A stretch of 64,000 nt of DNA from Acidobacteriota bacterium (GTDB taxonomy: Bacteria; Acidobacteriota; Terriglobia; Terriglobales; Acidobacteriaceae). Numbering within the stretch: position 1 is the stretch's first letter; each line of letters starts with the position of its first letter. The stretch covers positions 682,001-746,000 of the forward strand of contig JACPYL010000010.1 in the NCBI GenBank assembly GCA_016196065.1, given 5' to 3'. The position numbers were made by a program, and so were the translations under genes. The notes under the pieces are model-generated. The model did not search any database. It was not told the origin of the DNA and saw only the letters and a program-made list of their open reading frames with translations. This document shows, piece after piece, positions 1 through 9,314 of the stretch.

Positions 1-1016
1 AGGTTCATCAACAATTCCGGCTCGCCCCACGAAGGATTGAGCGGATCGGTTGTAGCAGTCGCCTTGAGTTTCTTGGCAGACTCCAGACCCTTCAGGTAAG
101 TTTCCATCGCCTTCTCCTGGCTGCCGCCGTACTCCGGTGGTGCATACCAGAGGTTCGGACCAGTCACCCACGACAGTCGGGGATTCCCGGGATCTGCATT
201 CCCCGCTTCCCTGAGAAGTGTCTTCACCTGCGCAAGCAATTCCTGCACCTTGGCTGGATCGCTGCGGTGGAGAAACATGAGATTGCTCAAACACGAAGCA
301 GCCCCAATTTTTGCATCCGCAAAATTTGGATCTTTTTCGGCCGACTGCTGGAATTCTCGAACGGCCCGCTCCAGATCGTCTGCGAGATCTTTTGGATCCG
401 CAGATTCGTTGAACCCGTTGAAAGCTCTACGCCAGAGCGCAAACCCGCGCCAGTAGCGGACTCGAGAGGCCAGTTCTTGGGTCTCAACGAAGGGATCGAG
501 TTCGCTGTATAAACGGTGCAAGGCCGGGCGATCCCCTTCATAGTCGGCTCGTTGAATCGCGGTGACGAGTTTGACCACTTGCTCGCGCGGAGCGTCAGTC
601 GCGGAGATCGTCTGCAGGTCGACTTTCAACCCTACAGCCGCGTACCACGGATAGAAATCCACCACGAGCCGCTCGGACGCGATCGCGGGATCGTCTTTCA
701 CCAGCGCCTTGGCTTCCTCGACGGAACCGATGCCGAAAATAAAAATTCCCCGCAGGTTCGTGTCGTCGATCGGACCGGCTACGATCAGTTTTCCCATGCT
801 GGCCATCTTGCGGATGTTGGCCATGTGGCCGTCCTGGACAAGTTTTCGCTCCTCGGCTGTGCCCTCTCCCCAGTGGGGCCCTTTGCGAATGATCCCGAGG
901 ACGTAGGTCGTCATCTTGATTTGGGACTGGGGTGGCAGCGTGGTGGCGGGTTGTTGCGCGAATGCCATAACGCACGCCGCCATGAGCAGCATTGTTGTGA
1001 TGGTGAATCGTTTCAT
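1..1016 (-). CDS. YCII-domain plus TPR-like exported protein (3' end outside window)
   Basis: The reading frame starts at an ATG at 1016 and stays open to the left edge, so at least 338 residues are present and the C-terminus is missing. Residues 1-20 form a signal peptide ending MAFAQ. About residues 35-120 resemble a YCII domain (TYVLGIIRKGPHWGEGT, then a VAGPIDD-type strand and a DFYPW end), a small ferredoxin-like fold of mostly unknown function. From about residue 140 the protein becomes helical and TPR-like (DLERAVREFQQSAEKDPNFADAK, interrupted here for length). The family assignment of the first domain is good; the role is unknown. A secreted YCII-TPR fusion is unusual, since most YCII proteins are small and cytoplasmic. 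Confidence 0.8.
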   Translation of the reverse strand, partial: MKRFTITTMLLMAACVMAFAQQPATTLPPQSQIKMTTYVLGIIRKGPHWGEGTAEERKLVQDGHMANIRKMASMGKLIVAGPIDDTNLRGIFIFGIGSVEEAKALVKDDPAIASERLVVDFYPWYAAVGLKVDLQTISATDAPREQVVKLVTAIQRADYEGDRPALHRLYSELDPFVETQELASRVRYWRGFALWRRAFNGFNESADPKDLADDLERAVREFQQSAEKDPNFADAKIGAASCLSNLMFLHRSDPAKVQELLAQVKTLLREAGNADPGNPRLSWVTGPNLWYAPPEYGGSQEKAMETYLKGLESAKKLKATATTDPLNPSWGEPELLMN

Positions 1017-1125
1017 TGAATCACTCCTTGATCTTTTGTGCCTGCATTGGTCGCAGACAGGTACGCGATCGTGCTGCCACGAGCAATACTTCCCGCGAAC
1101 TTTTGGATGAGTTGCTCGAGTGTGC

Positions 1126-1476
1126 TCAGGCCTCTTGCGGTTTGGCCAGGCTTCCATACTTCTGCGTTGCGTAGCCAACAATCAGGCCAACCATGCCGCC
1201 CGGCAGCATGATCTGGAAGTAGTAGCCATGTTGTAGCTGAGCAATAATGAAGGCCAGCACCAGGCCGACGGCAAGGCCGAAGACAATTCCCAGAGCCAGG
1301 GAATGAACTTTGCGGGCAAAAACTCCGATCAGGATACCGGCCACGATTCCTTTAAATGTCGAGCCCATGACGATTCCCGCCAATTGTGCGCGCACAGCGG
1401 GCGTGAACCACGCCGTCATTCCATCGATAGCGCCAAGGACTGCTCCCAGGACGATCCCTAGTAAAACCTTATTCAT
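1126..1476 (-). CDS. Small glycine-rich integral membrane protein
   Basis: A 116-residue protein with three or four hydrophobic, glycine-rich helices (about residues 4-20, 32-52, 58-80 and 86-105) and short charged loops. The composition with many G-x3-G spacings suggests tightly packed membrane helices. It lies alone between the YCII-TPR gene and the kinase gene, all on the minus strand, with about 60 bp to the kinase stop. I do not recognise the family and assign no function. Confidence 0.7.
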   Translation of the reverse strand: MNKVLLGIVLGAVLGAIDGMTAWFTPAVRAQLAGIVMGSTFKGIVAGILIGVFARKVHSLALGIVFGLAVGLVLAFIIAQLQHGYYFQIMLPGGMVGLIVGYATQKYGSLAKPQEA

Positions 1477-1536
1477 AACTTAACCTCGCGTTGAATTCAG
1501 CTTCTACTGTGGTATTACCCGTTTTTCGCGATTCCT

Positions 1537-2529
1537 TTAACGCCGCGCCAATAAAATAAAAAGAAGTCGCATCAGGAGGTAGACGGCAACCAGGATTACC
1601 GCCGTACTATGCCGCGCGTAGGTCCTGCCTGCGCGTTCGAGCAGGCTCTCTGGGTAGGCGCTGACGGGCTCACCGCCTAAATAGTGCAGGACGTCAGCGG
1701 TCATTTCGCGGGCGGACTGGTAGCGCGTATTTGGATCCGCCGCCATAGCTTTTTCGCAGATGGCCTGCAGCCTCCGAGGGACGCTGCTTTCTTCCGGTAG
1801 TGAATTTGGCGGGCCCGGCTTCCTGGCGAGGAATTGTAAGACCGCTCCCAGCGAAAAAATATCCGTCCGATAGTCGACGGTGAGTTCACCGCGCGACTGT
1901 TCCGGTGACATGTAGCCGGGAGTTCCAAGGACGCTGCCCTCTCCGGTAACGTGGGAAGAGGCGCTCGACGATTCTTGCGTCACAGCAATTTCATTTCGCT
2001 GGTCTGGGTCAGCGGCGCCCACTCTAGCCAGTCCCCAGTCCATGACCAGCACTTCGCCAAACGCGCCAATCATGATGTTGTCAGGCTTCAGGTCGCGATG
2101 GATGAAGCCGCGCGCATGCGCAAAGTCGACCGGTTCCGCGATGCGTTCCAGCAGCCGCAGCCGGTCTGGCAGGCTCATTCCCACGACGTGCTGCGCCAAC
2201 GTCTCGCCAACCACGTACTTCATGCAATAAAACGCGCGTCCATCTGCCAGCGTGCCGGCATCATGCACGGGAACAATCCCCGGATGTTCCAGGCCGGCCA
2301 GGATGCGAGCTTCCTGCAGCAGTCGCACGGCGAGATCGTCAGCTGTCGCCACCGAGTCCAGCACCTTGAGCGCGACGTGACGATGCAGCAACTTGTCTTC
2401 GACCAGCCAGACGCTTCCCATCCCTCCGCGCGCCAGATAGCGGATGGCGTCATAGCGAGTCCCAGTCAGATCAGGAGCCAGCATGCCGGCCTGCAGCTTG
2501 GCGACGACTCTGTCAGAAAGTTGTGTCAC
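1537..2529 (-). CDS. Membrane-anchored Ser/Thr protein kinase
   Basis: A 330-residue Hanks-type kinase. Visible motifs are the glycine loop ARGGMGSV (about 33-40), the ATP-binding lysine in VALK (K55), the catalytic loop HRDLKPDN (144-151), DWG in place of DFG (164-166) and GTPGYMSPEQ in the activation segment. A single transmembrane helix lies at the extreme C-terminus (about 305-325) with almost nothing beyond it, so there is no extracytoplasmic sensor. The start overlaps the stop of the upstream sigma-factor gene by 4 bp, indicating translational coupling. In this phylum such pairs probably work as a kinase controlling an ECF-like sigma factor; that role is inference. Confidence 0.93.
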   Translation of the reverse strand: MTQLSDRVVAKLQAGMLAPDLTGTRYDAIRYLARGGMGSVWLVEDKLLHRHVALKVLDSVATADDLAVRLLQEARILAGLEHPGIVPVHDAGTLADGRAFYCMKYVVGETLAQHVVGMSLPDRLRLLERIAEPVDFAHARGFIHRDLKPDNIMIGAFGEVLVMDWGLARVGAADPDQRNEIAVTQESSSASSHVTGEGSVLGTPGYMSPEQSRGELTVDYRTDIFSLGAVLQFLARKPGPPNSLPEESSVPRRLQAICEKAMAADPNTRYQSAREMTADVLHYLGGEPVSAYPESLLERAGRTYARHSTAVILVAVYLLMRLLFILLARR

Positions 2530-3257
2530 TTGATTTCTACTCCCAGCAGCGCCTGCGCTTCGCGGCGAAATTCTTCTTCGGTGGCGGTCATTTCCCGCAA
2601 TTGATCGAGCACGCAGCGCCGAAATTCGCGCCGGGCAAATGCCAGGTAGTTCGTGACATCCGTGGTGGCGAGGCCGAATTCCTCAGCTAGTTGACCGTAC
2701 GACGGCTTGGGGTCCGACTCATCGAGGTCGTAACGCTCGAACAACTGGAATTGGATCGTCTTGCCTGCGTTCTCGCAGTGGCCTCTCAGCCTTTGCAGGC
2801 CGAGTGAAAACAGGCTCCGTACCCACTCCTTGTCAAAGTAATCCTCGGGAGATTCAGTGTGCGCGACGGTCGCAAGCTCCCGCTCGGCCTCATCGAAATC
2901 GAGCGCGCAATGCTCACTTCCCGCGCCCCGCTTCTGCCGGTTGGAATCACGCAGATGATTCATGAACTGCCGGTCCGCGCAGGTTCGTAGGAAGGTACGC
3001 AGGCGTCCTTTGCTGCTGTCGTACGAATCAAGGAATTCTTTTTCCAGCAGGCGGGTAAAGAAATCTTGCGTGAAATCCGCGGCATCTTCGGCGGCGAGCG
3101 TCCACTTCATGCGCGCGTATTTGTAGACCGGTTTCCAGTAGGCGGCCGTGATGACGTCGATCGCCCGCGAGCGTTCGGCAGGATCATCGCTCCGCGCAGC
3201 GAGAAGCACGGAATGACGCGTCAGTGGGAAGCTTTCGCCTTGTGGGTTCACGGACAA
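2526..3257 (-). CDS. ECF-like RNA polymerase sigma factor, kinase-linked type
   Basis: Region 2 is visible around AAEDAADFTQDFFTRLLEK and region 4 around PSYGQLAEEFGLATTDVTNYL followed by an arginine-rich recognition helix. I place the start at the TTG at 3257 (GTG at 3251 is the alternative), because the conserved sequence begins at PLTRHSVL; a longer frame reaches 3497 but its extra 80 residues look non-coding. No anti-sigma gene follows; instead the 4-bp overlapping gene encodes a Ser/Thr kinase. Kinase-linked ECF groups are known from Acidobacteria and Planctomycetes, and activation by phosphorylation is the expected but unproven mechanism. Confidence 0.88.
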   Translation of the reverse strand: MSVNPQGESFPLTRHSVLLAARSDDPAERSRAIDVITAAYWKPVYKYARMKWTLAAEDAADFTQDFFTRLLEKEFLDSYDSSKGRLRTFLRTCADRQFMNHLRDSNRQKRGAGSEHCALDFDEAERELATVAHTESPEDYFDKEWVRSLFSLGLQRLRGHCENAGKTIQFQLFERYDLDESDPKPSYGQLAEEFGLATTDVTNYLAFARREFRRCVLDQLREMTATEEEFRREAQALLGVEIK

Positions 3258-3612
3258 GTAAGCGCCTGTTGCGGAAGGAAGTGTAGTGCGAAGCGAGCCG
3301 GCAGGACAAGTTAGGCGGCGAACGCGATGGGCGGGTGGGTTTTGCGCGGCATGTTGCAAACAGATCACTGCATGTTCGGGGTTCAGTTGTGCCCCGAAAA
3401 AACGAGACTCAGGCAGGGCGTGGCTCAGGCCCGGTGTAGCGAAATTGAGACGGGCGAGGTACAAAACTCTGAACAGGACGGCAAAAGCTCTGGACACCCA
3501 GGCCTACGATCGCATCACAACCATGTATGATCTGCGTCATACGGCGCCTGCAGTGACATTCGTAAAGTGAAAATGGTGTGGTGTGCCAAATTCTTAGTCT
3601 CTCTGAGGAGCT
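3258..3612. other. Divergent intergenic region between sigma-factor and histidine-kinase genes
   Basis: About 355 bp between a minus-strand sigma-factor start and a plus-strand histidine-kinase start. It must hold promoters for both directions, but I see no convincing consensus box, palindrome or hairpin. Part of it is an in-frame but unconserved upstream extension of the sigma-factor frame. Confidence 0.5.
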
Positions 3613-4932
3613 GTGCTCAAGAAATTCTATCCCTCTCCGTCGTTACTCGCCTCGGACCTGGGTTCATTCCAGCGTCAGGAAACAATCTTCGTCGTTATTA
3701 ACCTCATTCTGCTGTTGGTCCTGGTGTTTCTGCATCACTTGTTCGCCTCGTTCTGGGGACCACCATCACGATCGTTGCTGATCGCGATCGGGTTTGTTTT
3801 CAGCTTGGGAGTGTTGGAGCTTTTCTGGCTCCAGCGGCTCTCGAAGCCGCTCCCGACGAGCTTTCTGTCGGTGCTGACGTGGTCGTCAATCGTCGTAAAT
3901 CTGGCTCTCGCGATCCTTCTTTCTGGACTAACCAATCATGAAGACAGCCCATACTTTGTCCTGATGGTGGTCCCAATTCTCGAAGCTGCTTTCCGTTTCG
4001 AGCTGGCGACCGCACTGGTGGTCTCGACCATCGCCGACCTCTCGCTTTTCTTTTGGGTCTGGCTCTACTTTGAACGGAATCCGCCTCTCGAAGTAGGAGA
4101 GTACTTCGAAGCTGGAACAACGTCCGTGATGTTCATCATGGTGGCGGTCGTGGTTTCACTGTTGGTCCGCGGCCTGCGCGAGCGGGAGACGAGTCTGGCC
4201 ACCAACTTGCTTGAATTGCAGCGAACCCGGGAACGGCTGCTGCAACAGGAAAGGCTGGCGGCGGTAGGCCGCTTATCGAGTGCGATCGCGCACGAGATTC
4301 GCAATCCGGTGGCCATGATTTCCAGTTCCATTGCAACTGCAAAACAGCTTTCTGGAACCGAACGGGAAGAGATGTTCGACATTGCGTCGGAGGAGGCGTC
4401 CAGGCTCGTGCGATTAACTACAGACTTTCTCAGCTACGCGCGACCCCGTCCACCACAACCGACAACCACTTCGGTGGCCGACACTCTGTCGTACGTGGTC
4501 GCTGCCTGTCGGGCTCATACCAGCCAGAGGGGTGCGCAGATCCAGGCCAACGCTCCGCCGGATTTGGCGATAGAAGTCGATGCTGGGCAAGTACAACAGG
4601 CGCTCATCAATCTGATTATGAATGCAGTTGACGACGCGACGCCGGGCAGCACCATCCTGCTGAACGCACATCGCCACAATCAGGAAATCTGCATCGATGT
4701 GGAGAATTCCGGTGAGCCGATTCGCGAAGAAGCATTAGCTCGTATTTTTGAACCGTTCTTTACCACCAAGCGCCACGGCACCGGGCTGGGACTTGCAATT
4801 GCGCGTGGTATTGCGCTCGCCCATGGCGGAGATCTTGCTCTCACGGCCAATGGCCCGCAACGAATTTGTTTCTCTTTGATCTTGCCTGTGTCCGAACAGG
4901 CGGCCGCAAAATTGGAGACCATACATGGGTAG
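3613..4932 (+). CDS. Membrane sensor histidine kinase (PilS/NtrB-like)
   Basis: A 439-residue kinase starting at GTG. The N-terminal 190 residues hold about six membrane helices with no large periplasmic domain, followed by a linker coiled coil. The H-box is AIAHEIRNPVAMI with phosphoacceptor H227; N-box NLIMNAVDDA and G-box GTGLGLAIARGI are present, so phosphotransfer should be functional. The gene overlaps the downstream regulator by 8 bp, and the arrangement (membrane kinase then NtrC-type regulator) resembles PilS-PilR or ZraS-ZraR. The signal it senses, probably something in or at the membrane, cannot be read from the sequence. Confidence 0.93.
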   Translation: MLKKFYPSPSLLASDLGSFQRQETIFVVINLILLLVLVFLHHLFASFWGPPSRSLLIAIGFVFSLGVLELFWLQRLSKPLPTSFLSVLTWSSIVVNLALAILLSGLTNHEDSPYFVLMVVPILEAAFRFELATALVVSTIADLSLFFWVWLYFERNPPLEVGEYFEAGTTSVMFIMVAVVVSLLVRGLRERETSLATNLLELQRTRERLLQQERLAAVGRLSSAIAHEIRNPVAMISSSIATAKQLSGTEREEMFDIASEEASRLVRLTTDFLSYARPRPPQPTTTSVADTLSYVVAACRAHTSQRGAQIQANAPPDLAIEVDAGQVQQALINLIMNAVDDATPGSTILLNAHRHNQEICIDVENSGEPIREEALARIFEPFFTTKRHGTGLGLAIARGIALAHGGDLALTANGPQRICFSLILPVSEQAAAKLETIHG

Positions 4933-6325
4933 GATCCTTCTGGTGGATGACGAACCGAGCATGCGCCGCATTCTCGCGTCGAACCTCCGCCAGGACCAGC
5001 ACGAAATCCTGGAAGCTGAAGGAGTGCAGGACGCGCAGCGGTGTCTCGCGGTCAATGATTTTGATGTAGTCATCACCGACCAGCGCATGCCAGACGGAGA
5101 AGGCCTGACTGTCCTCGCGTCCGCGCACGAAACCGATAGGACGATCTCCGTGATTCTTCTCACGGCTGTTGCCACGATCGAAATGGCAGTTGAAAGCATG
5201 CGCCAGGGAGCGTTCGACTTTCTTACCAAACCGTTTCAGCCTGAAGTTGTTCGTGCAACCGTGCGGCGAGCCTGCGAACGAACTTGCCTGCTGCGTGAAA
5301 ACGTCCTCCTGAAAGATACTGTCGTTCGCCTGGAAGGCGCGTCCGAGATCTACGGCGAGAGCGAGCAGATGCAGAATGTGCGGGAACGAATCGCACGCGT
5401 CGCCCCCACGACCGCAACGGTTCTCATTACCGGGGAAACTGGTACCGGCAAGGAGCTGGTCGCTCTCGCAATTCACCGTAATAGCCCGCGATCGAAGAAG
5501 CCTTTTGTCGCAGTGAACTGCGCGGCCTTTACTGAGACGCTTCTGGAGAGTGAACTCTTCGGACACGAGAAAGGAGCCTTCACCGGGGCCGATCAGGCTC
5601 GCCAGGGGCTCTTTGAAGCGGCTCACGAAGGCACGCTGTTTCTCGATGAAGCGGGAGAAATGTCGTCCGCCGCGCAAGCGAAATTGCTGCGTATCCTGAC
5701 AGATGGGCAATTGCTTCGCGTGGGCTCGACGCGGCCGCGCAAAGTGGACGTCCGCGTACTGGTCGCCACCCATCGGAATCTCGAACAGCGAGTGCGCGAA
5801 GGATTGTTCCGCGAAGACCTGTTTTATCGGTTGGCGGTGGTGCCGATTCACCTTCCCCCGCTGCGGGAACGGCAGGGAGACATTGGCGGACTCGTGGACA
5901 TTTTCTGCCGTCAGCTTTCCGTGGAATTGAAGATGCCGCGCCGACGACTCACTCCTGACGCCCTGCAGCGCCTGCAACAATATCGGTTTCCGGGAAATCT
6001 TCGCGAGCTCAAGAACCTCCTAGAGCGCGCTTACATCTTGAATAACAGACTTGAGATTGGAGTCGAAGACCTGCCGGTAGCGCAGTCCACGGAAGTTGCA
6101 CTTGCCGGTGGCGATGGAGCCAAGACCTTCGTGCCGGTGCTCGCAACCTCACTGCCGCAGTCCTTCGACCTGACGGCGCTGCTCGAGCAATCCGAGAAAG
6201 AACTGATCCTGCAAACGCTCTCTGGCGCGAACGGAGTGCAAGCCGAGGCTGCGCGCCGCATGGGGCTCTCGCGCAGCGCGCTCGCCTACAAACTCACCAA
6301 GTACGGAATCCGCGCGACCGAGTAA
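4925..6325 (+). CDS. Sigma-54-dependent NtrC-family response regulator
   Basis: A 466-residue regulator with three domains. The receiver has acidic residues D8/D9, phosphoacceptor D52 in TDQRMPDG and K102 in TKPF. The AAA+ domain has Walker A GETGTGKE (170-177), the sigma-54 contact loop GAFTGAD (from 217) and Walker B TLFLDEAGEM. The C-terminus carries a Fis-type HTH (EAARRMGLSRSALAYKL). It is the partner of the overlapping histidine kinase and should activate sigma-54 promoters. Its targets are unknown; no clear -24/-12 element was found by eye next to the following gene. Confidence 0.95.
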   Translation: MGRILLVDDEPSMRRILASNLRQDQHEILEAEGVQDAQRCLAVNDFDVVITDQRMPDGEGLTVLASAHETDRTISVILLTAVATIEMAVESMRQGAFDFLTKPFQPEVVRATVRRACERTCLLRENVLLKDTVVRLEGASEIYGESEQMQNVRERIARVAPTTATVLITGETGTGKELVALAIHRNSPRSKKPFVAVNCAAFTETLLESELFGHEKGAFTGADQARQGLFEAAHEGTLFLDEAGEMSSAAQAKLLRILTDGQLLRVGSTRPRKVDVRVLVATHRNLEQRVREGLFREDLFYRLAVVPIHLPPLRERQGDIGGLVDIFCRQLSVELKMPRRRLTPDALQRLQQYRFPGNLRELKNLLERAYILNNRLEIGVEDLPVAQSTEVALAGGDGAKTFVPVLATSLPQSFDLTALLEQSEKELILQTLSGANGVQAEAARRMGLSRSALAYKLTKYGIRATE

Positions 6326-6595
6326 AGCAGTTCCGAAGGAGCCTGCTCCCATGGATGCAATGGAGAACGGGCGCCACTCATTTCCTGTTTGTCCATGATG
6401 CAAGGCGACGCACGTTACTCGCCTTGCCAGTCCACGTGCCCAATCATCGGGACAAATCACACACTGCAGAATCGTCTTCCGCGGCAATGCGTTTCGCATG
6501 CGTATAATGGGCGGCGCACAGATGTTATCCACGAGCCGCGGTTTGCAGTGGAAGATCAGCCATTTGAACAGACGTTAGCCAGAGGAGGACACCAG

Positions 6596-7972
6596 GTGCC
6601 CACGGATAGGGAATCGAAAGATATTTCGCGACGAAGTTTCATTTCACGTACCGCGGTCGGGGGCGCGGGACTCCTCATTGCAAAGGACATTCTGAGCCCG
6701 GAATTCGCTTCCGGCGGAACGAAAAGCACGAACGCGACGATGATGGGCGTCCCGTTCGAGGGAAGAGAACGGGTGCGCCTGGGAATTATCGGCGTCGGCG
6801 GACGAGGTACCAGCCTGCTGCAGGATTTGCTGGCCATTGAAAAAGTAGAGGTCAAGGCGATCTGCGATCTGGTGCCGGCAAAAGTTGCGCGAGCGCAGAA
6901 AGCAGTTACGGACGCAGGCCAGGCACAGCCTGTAGGGTTCTCCAAGGGCGAAAAGGATTTTGAAAATCTAACGAAGCTCGACCTCGATATCGTCTATATC
7001 GCGACCCCGTGGGACTGGCACGTTCCGATGGCGGTCAGCGCCATGAAGAACGGCCATCACGCTGCGGTCGAGGTACCTGCCTGTCAAACCTTGCAGGAAT
7101 GCTGGGAACTCGTCGACACCTCCGAGGCCACGCGCAAGCATTGCGTCATTCTGGAAAACTGCTGCTATGGCGATACCGAGATGATGGTCCTCGGCATGAT
7201 ACGCGATGGAGTTTTCGGCGAAATCCTGCATGGAGAAGCGGCTTATCTCCACGATTTGCGCGGCATTCTAACCTCGCCGGAAGGAGAGGGAATGTGGCGC
7301 CGGTTTCCGCATATGAATCGGAATGGCAACCTGTATCCGACGCACGGATTGGGTCCGGTAGCCCATTACATGGACATTCACCGTGGCGACCGGTTCGACT
7401 ACATGGTTTCGGTGAGTTCGGCGGAGGCCGCGCTGAGCGCATATGTCAAAGCGAACTTTGCTGACGGGGACCCGAAGCGGACCGAAAAGTACATCTGCGG
7501 TGACATGAACACCAGTATTATCAAAACCCTGAAAGGCCGCACGATCCTTCTGCAGCATGACGTGGTGAGCCCCCGGCCCTACAGCCGGCTCAATGCAGTC
7601 TCGGGCACAAAGGGCGCGTTCGCCGATTACCCGCCGCGGGTCTTTGTCGATGGAACGAAAGAAGAGGAATGGCACAACATCGATGGGTTTAAGGAGAAGT
7701 ACGAGCACCCGCTCTGGAAAGCAAGCGGAGAACTGGCCCGCAAAATGGGTGGTCACGGGGGAATGGACTACATCATGAATTACAGGCTGATGGATTGCCT
7801 GAAAAGAGGTCTGGTGCCGGACATCAATGTTTACGATGCCGCGGCATGGAGTGCGCCGATCGCGTTAAGCGAGACGTCGGTGCACCAAAATGGTGCGCCC
7901 CAGAAATTTCCGGACTTCACACGCGGTAAGTGGAGTGCGTCGAACCCCTTGGGGTTTGCGGTTCAAGTTTGA
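6596..7972 (+). CDS. Tat-exported Gfo/Idh/MocA-family oxidoreductase
   Basis: I start this gene at GTG 6596 because a strong Shine-Dalgarno AGAGGAGG lies 6-7 nt upstream and because the protein then opens with a twin-arginine leader (SRRSFISRTAVGG). The 458-residue protein has the dinucleotide-binding fold IIGVGGRGTSLLQ and the following CDL strand typical of Gfo/Idh/MocA NAD(P)-dependent sugar dehydrogenases, then the family's C-terminal domain. Tat-exported members of this family are abundant in Acidobacteria and Planctomycetes and are thought to act on sugars in the periplasm after folding with their cofactor. The actual substrate is unknown. Confidence 0.9.
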   Translation: MPTDRESKDISRRSFISRTAVGGAGLLIAKDILSPEFASGGTKSTNATMMGVPFEGRERVRLGIIGVGGRGTSLLQDLLAIEKVEVKAICDLVPAKVARAQKAVTDAGQAQPVGFSKGEKDFENLTKLDLDIVYIATPWDWHVPMAVSAMKNGHHAAVEVPACQTLQECWELVDTSEATRKHCVILENCCYGDTEMMVLGMIRDGVFGEILHGEAAYLHDLRGILTSPEGEGMWRRFPHMNRNGNLYPTHGLGPVAHYMDIHRGDRFDYMVSVSSAEAALSAYVKANFADGDPKRTEKYICGDMNTSIIKTLKGRTILLQHDVVSPRPYSRLNAVSGTKGAFADYPPRVFVDGTKEEEWHNIDGFKEKYEHPLWKASGELARKMGGHGGMDYIMNYRLMDCLKRGLVPDINVYDAAAWSAPIALSETSVHQNGAPQKFPDFTRGKWSASNPLGFAVQV

Positions 7973-8019
7973 ATGCCAGCGAGTTGCGACTCGGGGTCAG
8001 TGGGTAACAGGATAACTTC

Positions 8020-9261
8020 ATGATCGAAACCTCACGGATCGAAGGTCCGGCAGCAGAACTGCATATTGCCGAACCCAAGCAAGGAACTGAAAGCGCGGCC
8101 CGGTTGGTCTCGCTCGATGCATTCCGCGGTCTGGTCATGACCCTTATGCTCGCGGAACTCATGCGCCTGCCAGAGGTGGCGCTCTCATTTCCGCACAGCA
8201 CACTGTGGGCCATAATCGGCTTCAATACTCAGCACGTGGAGTGGCAGGGTTGCTCGCTGCATGATTTGATCCAACCTGCGTTTTCCTTCCTAGTGGGTGC
8301 GGCGCTGCCGTTTTCCATCGCGAGCCGGAAGATGAAGGGACACACCTTCGGACAGATGTTTGGGCACGTGGTCCGGCGGGCTCTGATCCTGATTTTTCTG
8401 GGCATCTTCCTTCGTTCTCTGAGGTCAAGCCAGACCTACTTTACATTTGAGGACACGCTGACACAGATTGGGTTGGGTTACGTGTTCCTGTTTCTGCTGG
8501 GATTCACCCGCGTGCGAACGCAAGTAGTGGCGCTGGTGCTGATCTTGATTTGTTTTTGGGCTATGTTCGCGCTTTACCCGGCGCCTGGTCCTCAGTTTGA
8601 CTACGCACGGGTTGGAGTTCCGCAGAACTGGTCGCACAATTACACCGGATTTCTCTCTCATTGGAACAAGAATTCGAATCTCTCTTGGGCGTTCGATGTT
8701 TGGTTCTTGAACCTGTTTCCGCGGGAACATCCCTTTGTCTTCAACGAAGGCGGTTGGTCCACATTGAGTTTCATTCCGACGCTAGGAACCATGATCCTCG
8801 GGCTACTGGCGGGAGAATGGCTCAAGGGCAAAGGATCGAAGGAACGGAAATTCCGCGGACTCGTAATCGCAGGAGCAGGCTTGGTGCTGCTGGGACTGGT
8901 GTGTCAATGGGTTGGCATTTGTCCAATCGTCAAAAGGGTCTGGACATCCTCTTACACGCTCTATAGCGGAGGATTAGTGGTGTTGATCCTGGCCGGGTTT
9001 TACGCGCTGATGGACTTGAAGGGATGGCGACGATGGGCTTTTCCGCTGGTGGTGGTCGGCATGAACTCGATCGCCGTGTATGTGATGAGTTGGACCATGT
9101 CGAGTTTCTTTAGCGCCGCCCTGGACCGCCACGTTGGGAAGGCGATAGCGGTGATTGCAGGACCAACCTTGCAGCCCGTGCTTCACGGTTTCGCAATCCT
9201 GCTGATCTTCTGGCTCATCCTGTTTTGGATGTACCGCCGGAAGATCTTCTTGAGGATCTGA
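8020..9261 (+). CDS. HGSNAT/DUF5009-like membrane acyltransferase
   Basis: A 413-residue protein with about ten membrane helices. The N-terminal signature SLDAFRGLVMTLMLAE, followed by a conserved HxxW-like stretch (WQGCSLHDLIQPAFSFLVG), matches the heparan-alpha-glucosaminide N-acetyltransferase / DUF5009 group, which moves acetyl groups across the membrane to amino sugars. It follows the Tat-exported oxidoreductase by 47 bp and may be cotranscribed, suggesting joint work on an extracytoplasmic sugar. Family assignment is confident, substrate is not. Confidence 0.88.
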   Translation: MIETSRIEGPAAELHIAEPKQGTESAARLVSLDAFRGLVMTLMLAELMRLPEVALSFPHSTLWAIIGFNTQHVEWQGCSLHDLIQPAFSFLVGAALPFSIASRKMKGHTFGQMFGHVVRRALILIFLGIFLRSLRSSQTYFTFEDTLTQIGLGYVFLFLLGFTRVRTQVVALVLILICFWAMFALYPAPGPQFDYARVGVPQNWSHNYTGFLSHWNKNSNLSWAFDVWFLNLFPREHPFVFNEGGWSTLSFIPTLGTMILGLLAGEWLKGKGSKERKFRGLVIAGAGLVLLGLVCQWVGICPIVKRVWTSSYTLYSGGLVVLILAGFYALMDLKGWRRWAFPLVVVGMNSIAVYVMSWTMSSFFSAALDRHVGKAIAVIAGPTLQPVLHGFAILLIFWLILFWMYRRKIFLRI

Positions 9262-9314
9262 CCGATTGGAAGAGCTGAGCCTTCGCGAGACTCCGGTATA
9301 GTCGCGCTTATTTT

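Noticed and set aside
516-1019. 167-codon open frame on the plus strand
   Set aside because: Antisense to the YCII-TPR gene, which has a signal peptide and family motifs and simply lacks its stop within the window.
2526-3497. Sigma factor with 80 extra N-terminal residues from 3497
   Set aside because: The extra residues lack any similarity to sigma factors, and region 2 begins after the TTG/GTG at 3257/3251.
4841-5980. 379-codon open frame on the minus strand
   Set aside because: Antisense to the NtrC-type regulator with complete AAA+ motifs.
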